Shown here: positions 22,571-35,700 of the stretch, piece after piece
How positions within the stretch are numbered: position 1 is the first letter of the stretch
Layout of the letters: every line of letters begins with the position of its first letter
Source: Pelargonium tetragonum
Lineage: Eukaryota; Streptophyta; Magnoliopsida; Geraniales; Geraniaceae
Length of the DNA stretch: 64,000 nucleotides
Direction: 5' to 3'
Assembly: GCA_036897445.1 (NCBI GenBank)
Contig: JAYMTL010000039.1
Location: forward strand, 1-64,000
Made by a program: the position numbers and the translations under genes
The notes under the pieces: model-generated
Database searches by the model: none
What the model was told of the DNA's origin: nothing
What the model saw: the letters and a program-made list of their open reading frames with translations, nothing else

Positions 22571-25500
22571 AAGTGAGTCAAAAGCAGCTCGCTATAATGT
22601 AACTTGGTATTTTTAATACGCTACCCTTATATTTCCCTACAGGTCTATTCTTTTATAATCAGCTAAAGCAAAAGAATCTGCTACCCTATTTTTTTTAGAT
22701 TTATCTGACTTAAAAGTGCTGTGGGATAAGGGCCTGTTATTTTCTTAAAAGCCCAAGTAACAGTAACCAGATACCTTTTGAGTTTGTCTACCCCACCTAA
22801 TTTCTAGTATTCCACTAATCTTATCAAGTAAACAGAGGGAAAACTTAGATAATAAATAGAAATTGCCAGAATTATTCAGTCCTTACAAAAAGGGGCTTAC
22901 TGATTTTTAAAGCTAGCTGCGTACAACTTCACAACGGATTGAGTTATTACGATTCTCGTATTTTGCAGAGGAGATAGTTAAGGAGTAGGTAAAGAGAGTA
23001 TCTATACATAAATATAAAAATGCTTTTTGAATAAGTACTTAACTAGCGGAAATTTCCAGGTCTTTCAAGCGAGTCTTGGCTAAAAGTAAACAGACCCCAA
23101 ATCCAACTATTACACTGCGGTATATCCCGAGTATTTACATTTACTAAAACCTAATTAATTCAAATAAACCTATAGCTAAAAAAGGGTTCCTCGAATTTCT
23201 TAGCAAACCCCGGAAATTCTAGTGCTTCCTTTTCTGTGACTGGAAAGATAGGCTAAGCCAGATAGGAATATCAGATAAAAAGGATAACAAAAACTTTGGT
23301 TAAGAAAGCTCTTAGTATTACTTTAATTCTTGTACTAGTAGATTCTAAGGGGGAATCCCGCGCTGGCCCACAAACTTAACGTGCTCCGAGGAACCTTATT
23401 CTATTAGGAGGAGTCCTTTGTTACACGCGTGCTCCTGGCAAGAGGTATTTTCTTAACTATAAACGGAAAGTCTTTCTAATTCTAAAGTTATTAAGCGGGC
23501 AGCCATAAAATCCTGTGCTTGTGATGGAAACTCGAGTTTTCTTGGAAGTTAACATCAAAGGAATTTCTAAGAGATAGTTTACGGGTATTAAGGGCGAATA
23601 TAGGCGTTCCTAGCTCTCAGCTTTTAAATAGAATTTCATTTAGAATAGAAAGGCTTGGATCCTGTTGCAGAGCCCCCCCTACATTTCCAAAATTTTCTAT
23701 GGGTTCTAGTGAATAGCGTACCTTAAAGTTCTTAATATTTCACTTTCTTTTACAGGACCCTACCCTCTTTGTTGATTTCATTATAATTTAGTTAGAAGCT
23801 AAGATTTAAGAGTTGGGTAATTCCTCTTTATAAAGTCAAGCGTACCTTGGCAGGGAAACCCGTATTATTTTTATACTTTTAGGCGGTGGAGAGGCTTTTT
23901 TTTTAGCTTAACCTTAACACTTTATCGGCTCTTTGGTAAAGGAAATTTTATATTATTGAGACCCCTTAAAGTTAGTCCCGTTTATGCTACTTGCCTTTAA
24001 AAAGAGAGGGACTCTTTGTAGCGAACCCTTAGGCACGGGGCTCACACACGAATTTAAACAAAATGAAGTATTTCGTAGAACTGTAAAAGTAAACCGCGCC
24101 TACTCTCATATACTATACCCCGACCTCTTGATAACGGATTCTTACTTTAAGAAAAAAAACCTATCACATCAGGAAACACAGCATTGTCCTTAAAAGAAAG
24201 ACTGAATCTATGCGCGCCTCTGCCAGAATGAAATCCCTAAAGGAGGTTGCGCTAAATTGTAATTTAGAGGGGCTGCTATATTCTCCAGACTAAAAGTTTA
24301 CGATCTGTAGCTTTTACTTTAAAGGAACCTGAGTACCTGGGTATCTTGACATGCGGAACTCCTTGCAGCAACAATTTCTTATTACCAGGGAATTATATCA
24401 ATTAAACAGGATTAACATTTACTACTATACTTGTATACTTAAAGTAGTAAACTCCATTACAAATTTAATTGGTCAGCCACTTCCTTTATCTCATTTGATA
24501 ATACGGGTACCCAAGAAAGCAGAATTTCGGTTCCCTTTTTCATTAGTATTCCCGGAAACTTCAGTTTGGGTAGTACATACCGGGTAATTTTATCCTGTAA
24601 CAACAACTAGCAAAAAGTCTAAAAGACTCCTTTAGTCTACTTTTTTAGGTAGATAGCAGATCTGTACAAAATTGTACTGAAAATAATTAGAAATTCCTTA
24701 GGTTTCCTGTGATACATATTCTATTAAATCATAAATTTGTTACAGAAATTCTTAATTCCTATATATAGCAAAAGATTAAAAAAATTCAAGGTAGAGTATT
24801 CTATATCAAGCCTTAATTAACAGAGTCTATTTTATGTGTAAAGGTACCCTATTCAAGACTTTAATGTATTCGGATTTACCAAAATTTCACCAAGAACCGT
24901 TTATATTGCATTGCAATAGGTTGAGCTTCGCAAGGAGATTTAGACTTCTTTTCCTTCGGACAGCTTCCCTTCTAAAATATATACTAAATATAAAAGATTT
25001 ATTAAAAAGTGCAAGGTAAATATGTAAAACGGAGTTATCATATAACCAGGAGAAAGTTATGAAAATCTATCTTTTGAAAAGAAATTAAGAACTAACGGAA
25101 ATTCTAGATCCGGTAGAGTCAGTTAAGTCTTTGCTATAGATCCTTTTAGCCTTCTCTGGGATTTCCTGATGACAAAGTTCCTTTTTTAAGCACTTGTAAT
25201 AAAAATGGGTTGCGAATCCTGTGTTTTCTATCTACTTGCAATATCAACGAATGGAATTTAGTGGTATTGATCCGGATAGATTTAGTTTCAGGTGTTCTAC
25301 CTTTTGCAGATTTTGCTCCCGCAGTTTTATAGCTTCAAATTCTATTCCGAAAATTCCTTTTAATACGAGAGTACTCTTAAAAGACTCCGGAACTTTTTTC
25401 TGAGGACCCGATTATAATAAGAAATTTAAGTATTCTTCTGTATTGTATTTTGAGATCTACTCCAGGTAAGGCGGGAGTCTCTAAGAAGTGCTGCCACTGA

Positions 25501-26061
25501 TAATAAGGGTTTCTTTTATTCTACGCAGGGTAGAAAAATCTAAGGAAGGTTATCTTGTGAGTAAACAAAAGTCTTTATTCTATTTTATATAGCTTTGACT
25601 GCTTTGCTAGAGCGTGTTCTGCTTTTTACTTGATTTCCTATAACACCCGGTAATAATAAAGGAGTTAACTTGCGTTAATTGAAAATTCCGTACATTATAC
25701 ACTAGATACTCACTTATACCATAAAAAGGTTTTATATTACTACTACTCCTATGAATATTGTATCCTTGATGAGCTATCATTGTCTAAAAGTTATTCAATT
25801 CAAGGAATTCCGGTTAGTTTTATTTATTTCTAGTACTGCTGCTGAAGAGGGAAGGGAGTACATACAAGGCAAGCTCTTGGTTTTTACTTAGTTTTAAGTT
25901 ATTTGTTAGTAAGAGTAATTTCTAGAGGGTTTGGTCTGTTTGGAAAAGTCTTGTGTGTTTAGTCCCCTTTTTCCCTCTACACTTTCATAGTATATAAAAC
26001 TTTCTGTTAGAAATTCTTTTGGTATGACACAACCCGCAAGATGAAGAAGTCTTTTGTATTG

Positions 26062-26079
26062 TATATATATATATATATA
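26062..26079. repeat. TA microsatellite, nine units
   Basis: A perfect run of nine TA dinucleotides, the only clean dinucleotide repeat of this length I noticed. Ordinary slippage-prone sequence. Confidence 0.85.
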
Positions 26080-26567
26080 ATATCTGTCTCTTAGTATTCC
26101 CTTATATAATGAGATACCCGAAGAAAGAGAGAGGAAAATGTCAGGAATAATGATAGATAGTAAACAGTTCACAGTAACAAGAGATAGTCCTGTAAAGTTT
26201 GTGTTTACTTTTTTATATGTACCTAAGTATGAATCCTAGTGCTTCTAATTTGTAACAAGCTTGGGAAATACCCAGGGAGACAGAAGAGAGATTTCTTTAA
26301 ATAAAAAAGTAAAACATAGGTGTAGTAGATGACAAAGTAGTTTTGAGCAACTCTACTGGTATGTAAAAAGTCCTTTTAATCAAAGTATTATATGAAGCTA
26401 TGGCGTATATAAAAACAAGGTAAGTAAAGTAATCCTACTAAAAGATAATATTAGAAACCTAAAGAAATTGTCTAGAAAAAAACTTAAGGAAGTCAGAGAA
26501 TTTTTTTGTGCTTGGATATATGCATCTGTTATGTGATAAAATTACTGACTGAAGTTACGTATTTGAT

Positions 26568-26578
26568 AGGAATTCCCT
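26568..26578 (+). repeat. Dispersed 11-mer AGGAATTCCCT, copy 2
   Basis: Exact match to the copies at 675, 46863 and 59396. Preceded here by TTTGAT and followed by GCTTTGACC. The flanks are not shared. Confidence 0.6.
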
Positions 26579-29500
26579 GCTTTGACCTTTGAAGCCAGAA
26601 TTCTAATTTATTTCACTTATTTAGTGTGCTGCAAAGGAGAGATTTGCTTAACTCTCATAAAATAAAAATATACAGAAAACTAGGGATTAATTCCAGTGTT
26701 TCAGAATACTACTGCTGTGATTCTTCTGTTTAGTAAATAAAAACTACTTTAAGTATATAGGAAAAGGAACCTCTTTGGTTACTGCGGCATTATTGTATAG
26801 CCTTTTTTTCCGTATCCTGACTAATCTAAACCCTTTTAGTCTTAATACTCCTGTATTTGGAATGGTTTAATTGTTTGTACTCAGTAGATCAAGGTTTAGT
26901 TAATAATAGGAGCTTGTCTTGTATTTGTGAAAGAAGCTTTTTAGAAGAATGAATAGAATTATTCAAAGAAGAGAACTTAGAATCCTATAAAAGTTCAATC
27001 TGTACGGAATACTATCAGTCAGTATAAATAAGTGCATTTCTGAGTCTCAAAAATAGGTATAGTATAGTAAATAAGTTGTCGACAAGCAAGCCGGGGTTTT
27101 TTATTTTACAAAACCTTCCTTGCTTAAATTCGTTAGGTTAGTTAGGGAGATGAATGTTAGATATGTATCTTGAAGTATAGTTATGGGGAGACTAATTCAC
27201 AAATATAGAAACCCCAAAGTCTCTAACTTGGAAACGATATATACTCTAATATTTTTTTATTGAGTTGTAGATTTTATAAGAAACTAAAATTCGATAAGTT
27301 TAGAAAGTTGCAAAAAAAATTTAAGTAAGGTAGAATTTACTTAAATGAGCTAACACTTTTGATATCCGCAAAATAGAGTCTAAAGCGATACTCGGGTTTA
27401 TAGCAAGGAAATAGCTGTCTTAGTTTGTTTTAAATTATCTACTTTATCTCCTAGGGAATCCCCCTTAAGGTGACCTTTCCTTTTTGTACTTAATTTAAAC
27501 TAAAGTTATAAAAGCTATCCGTTTAAGCGCATTTAACTTTCACCGTTCACTCAAAAAAGTAGGAGAAACTCTTGGGACTTTTAAGGGGCGTCGCTTTTGT
27601 AGTATATTAACTTCTAAATTAGGTAGGCTGGGGAAACTCTCATTTAGAGGATTCGGGGCCCGTATATGGAACAAAAATGTAGGTACCGTGTTCTAAACTA
27701 ATAGATTTTTTTTTCTGAAATTTGTGTCACCAAAAAGCTTCTAATTAAAAGATTGTGGTATTAATAACCCGTTTTCTTAAAGCTTCTTTATATTTTTGGG
27801 ACCCTATGGCCTGGAGAGATCCTAGGGTAAATGATAAGGATGATTTTTTTTCAGATAGAGACCTGGGTCTTTACGGGATAGATTAGAATGCCTTTAAAAG
27901 ACAAAGTTGGTACAGCTTAATGGGTATTTTAGAGAAATAAAAGAGAGGGGGTTACTATCAATCTATTATCGAAAGTGAAAAATGAAGATTTAGTAGTTTC
28001 TTAACAAAACCAAAAAGGGTAGGCATATAAGGGAGTTACATTCTTTATAGGGTTCTCTCATTTTCTACACAAGCACAAGTTCCTTTGTAGGGGAAAGAGA
28101 CCTTGTTTCAGTGAGGATACATGAATGAGAATTCCAGGTAAGTCTCTGAAAAGAACAAGCTTTGCTATATAAAACTTGCCCCTTTATAAACTCTGACTTA
28201 GGAATGGTACAAAAGATTTGGAGTATCGCTAAGTTGTAAATCCCCAGTTCAAGGAATCCGCATGCTAAAGGTTCAGCCCCAGTCTAAGCGAGCGGAGTTG
28301 ATAGGAAGTTACGTCTTTTAACAAAAGAGTGAAGCTTTCCTTGCAGGTTTTTACTAATAAAATGAAATATTCTCCGGATAAGGAGTCCTGAACGCGGCCT
28401 CTCTAAAATAGGGAAAAGCAATAACAAGCAAGCTTGCCTGGAGTCGGAAATTTAGAAAAATCTTATACACCTTAATTCTTAAAGGGAAAACCGTAAACCC
28501 GCAAGGAAAGAAATTCGGATTGCCTTAACTTGGGAATCGCCTTAGATAAAGAAAGAAAATACTTGTTACTCTTAAAACACAAGGAATTGGTAAGCGGAAT
28601 CTTATATGTCAGAGGGTGTATTTTAGTTGACTTTTTGTAAGCAAGTTTCATTTTCGTTCATTTGTTTGAAATAAAGTAGGTTCAAGTAGAAGGAAGATAC
28701 GATGCCTATTTCTTTTCTGCCGCTCCCTTTTAAAATTAAGGATGTGTTCGAGTTAATTTCACACTACCCCACCTTATCTTTCTAGCTAAGTTAGCTTTAG
28801 CAAGGGGCCCTTTATATAGTAAAAGCTTGTCAATTAGGATAGGAGTATCCCAATCCCAGGTTATCATTATGCTATATGAGCTTGCTTTTTTATAATACAC
28901 GCGGAACCCCGTAGATAATAAAAGGAATAGGGGTATACCGTAAAACAACTTAAAAATTCAAAAATGAACTTTGAGAACTTCTTTTTAAATAAAGTAGTAC
29001 CCCTTCGTGATATACCAAGGAAACCTACTTGGTTACAGCCCCTTCAAAATCCAAAGGGTACTAAGAGTTCCAATGATTAAGTATTAACCTCTTTTAACAC
29101 GGGTAGGTAACGAGACTCCTCTAGAAATTCGTAAGTGCGCATGCCTATAAAAGCCTTTTATTTTTTTCCCGAATTAGTAACTTTTAGGAACTCGTTTGTT
29201 TATAAATCTTCAGAGAGGCGTGTTTATAAATTTTAATAAGGAAAGGCCTTCTTGCATTGTATTTTACAGTATACTTTTCTTTATTAAGTTCTAAGAATGT
29301 GATAGGCTTTACCCTTTTTACAATGGTGTCAATTTTCAAAATCGAGTAGGATACTGCTGGACTTTGCGCTTGAAGAATTGCTTTTAATTGTTTAAGTAAT
29401 TTTATAAGAATCTAAGGGTTTTTAGTCCTGAAATAGGAAGTCCTGGTAAGTAACATCATAACAAACCCTTTTACTTTTAGGCTACGCCTTTACCTTAATC

Positions 29501-29721
29501 CTAATTGCCACCGGCTTAGACCAGAATACAAATGAAGTTAAGCTTTACATATCGCGGACTCTTATACGGGAGTAGTTCAAAATATGTTGAAAGCAGGGAA
29601 TACCTTTTAATTAAAAGAAGGTTATATCTATATTGACTTTATACAAAAGACTTGTCGAACTTCTTCGCTTTTACTAGGAGCTCCACTCCGCTTATATTTT
29701 CTATTTCATTACACTAAAAAA

Positions 29722-29766
29722 ATGACTGGAAGTGGTATCATAGAAGGATTTGGGATCGAGCCCAGG
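29722..29766 (+). other. tRNA-like / pol III A- and B-box-like element without anticodon arm
   Basis: ATGA and TCAT (29722-29725 and 29738-29741) pair around a loop with two GG pairs, like a D-arm, and TGGAAGTGG resembles an A box. Nine bases later, TTGGG and CCAGG (one wobble) pair around loop ATCGAGC, with GGATCGAGCCC one base off the B-box consensus. No anticodon arm fits between, and no acceptor stem is visible. A tRNA- or SINE-derived remnant is possible, and so is chance. Confidence 0.25.
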
Positions 29767-32700
29767 ATACAAAACTGAATTTAGCAAACCTTTTCTTAAA
29801 GCTTTCGGCTTTCGGTAAAGCTATTACCATAAATGAGGTTATTCCTATCTAGTTTTGTAGTGAACTTAGGTTTATATATAATGATATAGTAGAATAGTAG
29901 AGCGGATCCTCTTTTCAGAGAGATTTTCTTTTGTTACTCACCCATTACTGGACAAACACTTGTACATTATCTATAAAAAACTGCTAAAGCTAAATCAAAT
30001 TTTTTTAATTCTTTGTGAAACATAACTCTTGTAATAAGTGCTGCTGAAAATAAAATAGAAGCTTTCGATTCTAAATTTGTATTTGTTCCTTTATAAAGTT
30101 CCCCTTTCCGAGTATTAGGGTATCTGTGTCCCTTAATTAAACAAAACAAAAACTATAAAAAAATGAGTCATCTTGATAAGAATGCTACACCCCTAGATGA
30201 ATATTAAATAGTCCTTTTTTTGGATGTTGACGCTTGAGGAGTTATACCGATAAAAAACCCCTATTAGTAAAGAAATTTACAGTAAGTAAATACTACAATA
30301 CGAGACTCTGTATTTGCTTTTTGATTAATCTTATTATATGGGTCTTTTTTGTATTGCACTAGGAACAAAGACTTTCCCGTACAGAGGCAAGAGTTAGTCA
30401 ACTCTTATTTCAGTAGGTATGTTACTTTGTATCATTTCTTTTATGTCCTATTCGGGTCTAGTAAGTTTTTTAGAAAAAAGTTGGCGTCACTTAAAGAGTA
30501 ATCTAAGCCTCACATATCGCAGGATTGCCTTTGAATAATTACCCGGGTTACTTGTAGAGCTTAATTACTATCTAGAATACTAGAATCGCGTAAAACAAAG
30601 ATTTGGCTTTTACCAAAGGCCCTTATAAAACATCTGTTTTTTCATTATTTACTTTATTCGAACGTATTCCAAAATTTACTAGGGTCTCGACTTGAGGGTT
30701 TTAAGGTTACTGAATAGTTTTAGAGGGGATCCTGAAACAGGAAACTTCTTTTCTAAAGAACATAGCATTCTAGATTCATAATAAATAAGGAGTAGCAAGT
30801 AGCATAAATAAAACTACCTTGACGGGATATTTTAGAGCACTAAATTAAGAATCGAAAGTGGGGTTTTAGTATGAGTAGAGACTTAAAAAAAATAACAAGG
30901 ATAACGGGTTAAAGCTTCATTTTAGTATCTCAGGATCCACATCCTAAGTTGAGTAAATTTCCTAATTAGACAAGAATGCTCTAAGTTCGAGAATTCCGGG
31001 CTTACCGAAAATGATGAAATACTTTGCCAAAATTTGTAGTGGAAGGCTTTTCGGATTGCCGAAACCGGAGAAGAGACTAAAAAAGAGCCTTTTTGAAGTA
31101 ATTATTTTTAAATATTAAGGGGTTTTAAGCTCTTACTGAATCCTGGGAAGTGATTTAGTTAGATCGATAAGGTTTAAAGAATTAAGTAAAAAAAAGTAAT
31201 ATTAATACATCTTCGGACCCTTTCCTATTGGACTTTTCCCTTCCCTTAAGTAAGTGGGTGCTCTTTCCGGATTCTCGTTAAGTTTTGTAAGAAACTTTAT
31301 ATTCTTATATAAGCTCCACCGCACCCGTATTCTCAAGAGTAACACCGAATAAAAGTATATAGATTAAACCTCCACGGGTGTTCCTAATTTAATATAAAAT
31401 AAAAGTCACTCTGTTTTTAAAGCTTAAAAGCTATGAGGGTGCTCCTATTATCACGCGATATTTTATACTTAGCACCAGAGTCCTTGTAACTATTGTATCA
31501 TAAATTCGACCTTAAACTAGCTAAGTTTTAAAGAGTAAGCTCACGTCCTTATTCAAATTCAAAAAGCAAGAAAAATTCCTAGCCTATAGGGTACCTCGCC
31601 TTAAATGCAGAAGCAAGAGTTAAATCTTTCATAATTTTAGAATCAAGTGATTTTCTTTCTTATATCTTTATTAATATACTGCGTCTGACGAGGGATCCCT
31701 TGTACCAGGAAGATTGCCCTATAACTTTTTTTATAATATAAGGAGTCCCCCTTCAAGTATACCCTGATGAATACTCTATAGAAGTCAAATATACACCTAT
31801 GTAGAATGGGCCCCAGCAAAGGGTGATTTTGGGTATTACATTTTAGATCAGAAGAGCCCTTTCACATTTTACTTTGCCTTTGATCTAAGGAGTTGCTTTT
31901 TTCTATTTCCTGTACAACGAACTTTAGGGGTGGGATTTCCAGAGTAGAAGCAAAAAAGCTCTTTATCTAAGCGATTCTTACTAACAGATCTATAGATAAA
32001 TCTATACCTTTTCCCAGCTCGTAGGTGGGATCTACCCTTGTAAAAATTGTCGTTGAATAGCCCAGCATAACAATAAATTGAAGCTTACCCAGGGAATTCG
32101 AGATTTTTTCTTTTTAAGCATCCATGAGAAGACCTGTTTTTATAAGGAAATCCTGTAAAAGCGGTCCTCCTTATCTGGCATACCGATCCCTCAAATTTTT
32201 AAGTTATACTAGTAAGATAGCACAAAAAGTATATAAGGTGGCAATCCTGGAGTCCTAATTTTTTATTCTAAAAAGATTATACCCTTTAGTAAGTACCCTT
32301 ATCAAGTTAGGATTAAACTCTTGCGGGAAACCTCAAAAATGTTCACAGAATTTGTTTTCCTTGCCACGCTTGGCTATACTCAAGGAACTTTAACAAACAA
32401 AAGGAAAAATCAAGAATAATATTTACTAAATATACTAGGATTCAATATCATGATCATGTCAAAACTTAGCTTTTATCTTACAACAACTAAAGAAAGATAG
32501 GAGATTATCCAAAAGTCTCAGGGATTTGCCTTATGAGGTCCTTGTTTAACTCTAACTTATTCTCCGCAAAAGAGGGACAAGTTACTAGTTTTCCCTTTTT
32601 TGCTGCTATCCACTTTTAGTATTGCGCCTATATTTCTACTCTTGTAAAAAACTAAATCCTTAAATGAAATTCTATTTTGTATAATTTAAAATGTACACAA

Positions 32701-35700
32701 CCAGCTTTTTTATTACAAGGGAAATGCCCTAAAGTTGTAGAATTTTAAAAAGCACCTCTTTAAAAGAAATAGACTTTATCCATCCTCGGGCAGTTGCCGA
32801 GATGTTTAAATCAGAGGAATGCCGGTGTATAATTGCAAAACTTATATAAATGTAACAAGGATTTTCCAAGACAATTTAAGAAAGAGCTCTTTAGTTAATA
32901 GAGGGAACTTTTGTAGGTATATATTTATTTGTACGATGGAGTCCCAGAATATAGAATACAAATTAGGAACTAAATGAGAGGGCAAGGGTTTGGTCGGCGC
33001 TTATACTACGTAAAATATCTGTAAGGATAACCTTGTCTAAGGTGTAAGAAACCCATACAAAGAAAACAAGGAATTATAGGGGTAAGCAAAAGAAGGAAGA
33101 ATAAGTAACGCTTTGTGACAGGGTCGGGATCATAAAAGTCTTCAAAAGAGGTCTAATCTAAAGGAATTTAACTATTCACTGTAACTGGTTTTCGAGTGCA
33201 GTAATTTAGGCTAAATTTAAGACTTTATTATCCACCAGAAGAGCTAACGCCTCCTATAGTCCAACAAAAGTTGTAAACGATTTCTCCCTTTTTGCTTCTA
33301 CTAAAGTACTTCTACTATATCTCTAATTACTAGAGTTTCCTACGTTCTGTATAAGTACTCGTACCTTATTCTTTCTATTAAAAGGTTAATTTGTACAAAA
33401 AAAATTTCTTCTAGCCTTTATTTGAAAGCTTGCTGAAAAAGGCTCCTAAAATATGCTGTGAAGTTAAGACATATCATACAATTAACCCGAGAAAAATTCT
33501 TAAATAAAGAAGAATGATAATAAGGAACTTTCTTTTCATTACGAATACTTAGTTAGGGCTGTTTTTTTTTAGAGGCCACTCATTTTGAACCTGTTACACT
33601 TTAGCCCTCCTTAAATTTATAATAAAGTAAATACACCCCAACGAAAACCATTCCATGACTCAACAATACAACTATATTTAATAAAGAAATAAAGAAGGTA
33701 TAAGGTTCGGAAGAGTCCTTAGATTTAAATTACTCAAGGGATCGTTATTAAATATAAAATCAATTTAGGATATCTCCAAACCTATTTCTCTAAGTTTGTG
33801 AATTACTAGATTTTCAGTATCAGCTTCCTAAGTTGATAAGATTAAAAGCACTTGGTTACTAAGACTTGACATATAATTGGGAGCCTTTCCAAACAAGGAC
33901 GTCTGATAGGGTTTCCTTATAGGTAAACAAAAGCATAGCATGAAAATAAGTAGGAGTATTTCCCCTCTTTTGGACTGCTCAACCTCTTTTTGCAAATTAC
34001 TTTTTGGAATAGCTGTACTGGTAATAGAGGCTTTTGTATCTTGTTTTGAGGGGAGGTTCCCTATATATCACTCTTATCTTTTGATTCATTATTCGTAAAA
34101 AAGCGAGCTTTCGTATATTTTATTGAAACTTTTGTTGTATTGCGGTAATTGACTTTTGTAGGAGAGTCTTTCGCGACTAGTATATCTAAAAAAGGACCCA
34201 TTATATACAAAGGACTTCTGTTAAAACGAACTAATAAAAAGGCCATATGATCAAATTTACGCGCAGGCTTACCTAAAATTTATTCAAAAAGAAAAAGAGT
34301 CCCTTTTTTACTGTATACTAACCGGGATCCCTGCGACCATTCCGTTGAGTGCCCCTTTTTATAGAAGTTTTCTATACTTAGTATTTAATCAGTAAGAAAT
34401 TAGGTATACCCGGGGAGTCCCCATATTGTAGTGCTGTAAAGGAAGATGGTGGGCAATTGTGAGCCTCTAAAAAATCTTAGGAATATAAACAGGAGGCTCG
34501 GAGTGTATAAAAAAATCTGGATATAAAAGTAACCTGGGTTTTTCTAAAGTATCGGATTTTTGCGAATATTCAACTTCTATTTTTAATATAAAGAGTGCTT
34601 TAGGGTCTTTTAGGTATAGGTAATTCTGTTGTTGTCCCCATTTCATCTAGTTAACAAAGGGCTAGCCTAGAAAGATAAGAAATTTCGTAAATTAAAGAAA
34701 GTAAAGTTAAAATAGTAAACCTATGTCTTTAGTTTAGAAAGTGCTCACTGTATAAAAATAAGGATAGTCCTATAAGTGAAGTGAGATTATTTGGGTCTAG
34801 TGTGAAAACAAGAGAGTCCCTCAATTCTAATTATATTGTAATTGTAAGGGTTTCGGGGACCTGTGATTTACTGCCGTTCAAAAATAGAAAAAGCAAATTT
34901 CTCAGGAATTTCTAGATAAACTTAAAAACTGGGTTCATTTTTTAGATTAATTAAGTAATGGAATTTCACTAAAAGAGATTCCTATATAGGGGCCTTTTAC
35001 TTTTTAGTTAAAAAGTTTAGGTACGTGGGTTTTGAGTACTTCCCGAAGGGATAGGAATAAAGCTAGAGTAAAACACAAAACCTACGGAACCCCATAAAGA
35101 GAGTATAAATCGACCTAAAAACTCCCTTTGACTGCTTAACCAAAGGGCTCTTAAACCTGTGGATTAGCAATTGAAGAAAGAGTATCCAAGCCATCACGAT
35201 ACAGTCTATACCTCCTAATCAACTTCTTTAGCATACATCTGCTCAAATACCTAGTACCTAGAATTTTTCTTTTGCTCCGGGTTTCATTTTTTATTGTTTA
35301 ATGGAGGAGTCCTGTAAAAGATAAAAAGAAATTCCTTTGACTTTACGGTATCTTATTTTTCAAATAATCTAAGGATAAGGAGGGGGTCCTTTATTTGATT
35401 TGAAGTCTTAGAGTAAATTGCTCAATCCGAGAATACTGTTGGGGTTGGGAAGACTTTTGTAATTATACCTTTTTCATTCTTAGATCCTACTTTTATACTA
35501 CAGGAATCTAGGGAAGCCTAAAACCAAACCCAAGGCTTGATATGAAATAAATCCGAGTGAATTTTAGCTACTTAGGAGGGTAACAATTACCAATCCAGAC
35601 AAGTAAAGTTATCTGACAATAGGAAGGATTTACCGGCAGCTAAAGTACAAAAAAGAGTATGGGTTATGTGAAAGGAAGCGGCAAGACAAGGGTCTGCCAG

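Larger units (their letters stand above)
22571..29721. other. Gene-free region
   Basis: Several chance-length frames (24351-24587 and 25906-26172 are the longest) have no recognisable motif. The palindrome 11-mer lies at 26568, GGAATTCC at 25803 and GGAATCC at 23353 and 28253. A (TA)9 microsatellite lies at 26062. No RNA genes seen. Confidence 0.45.
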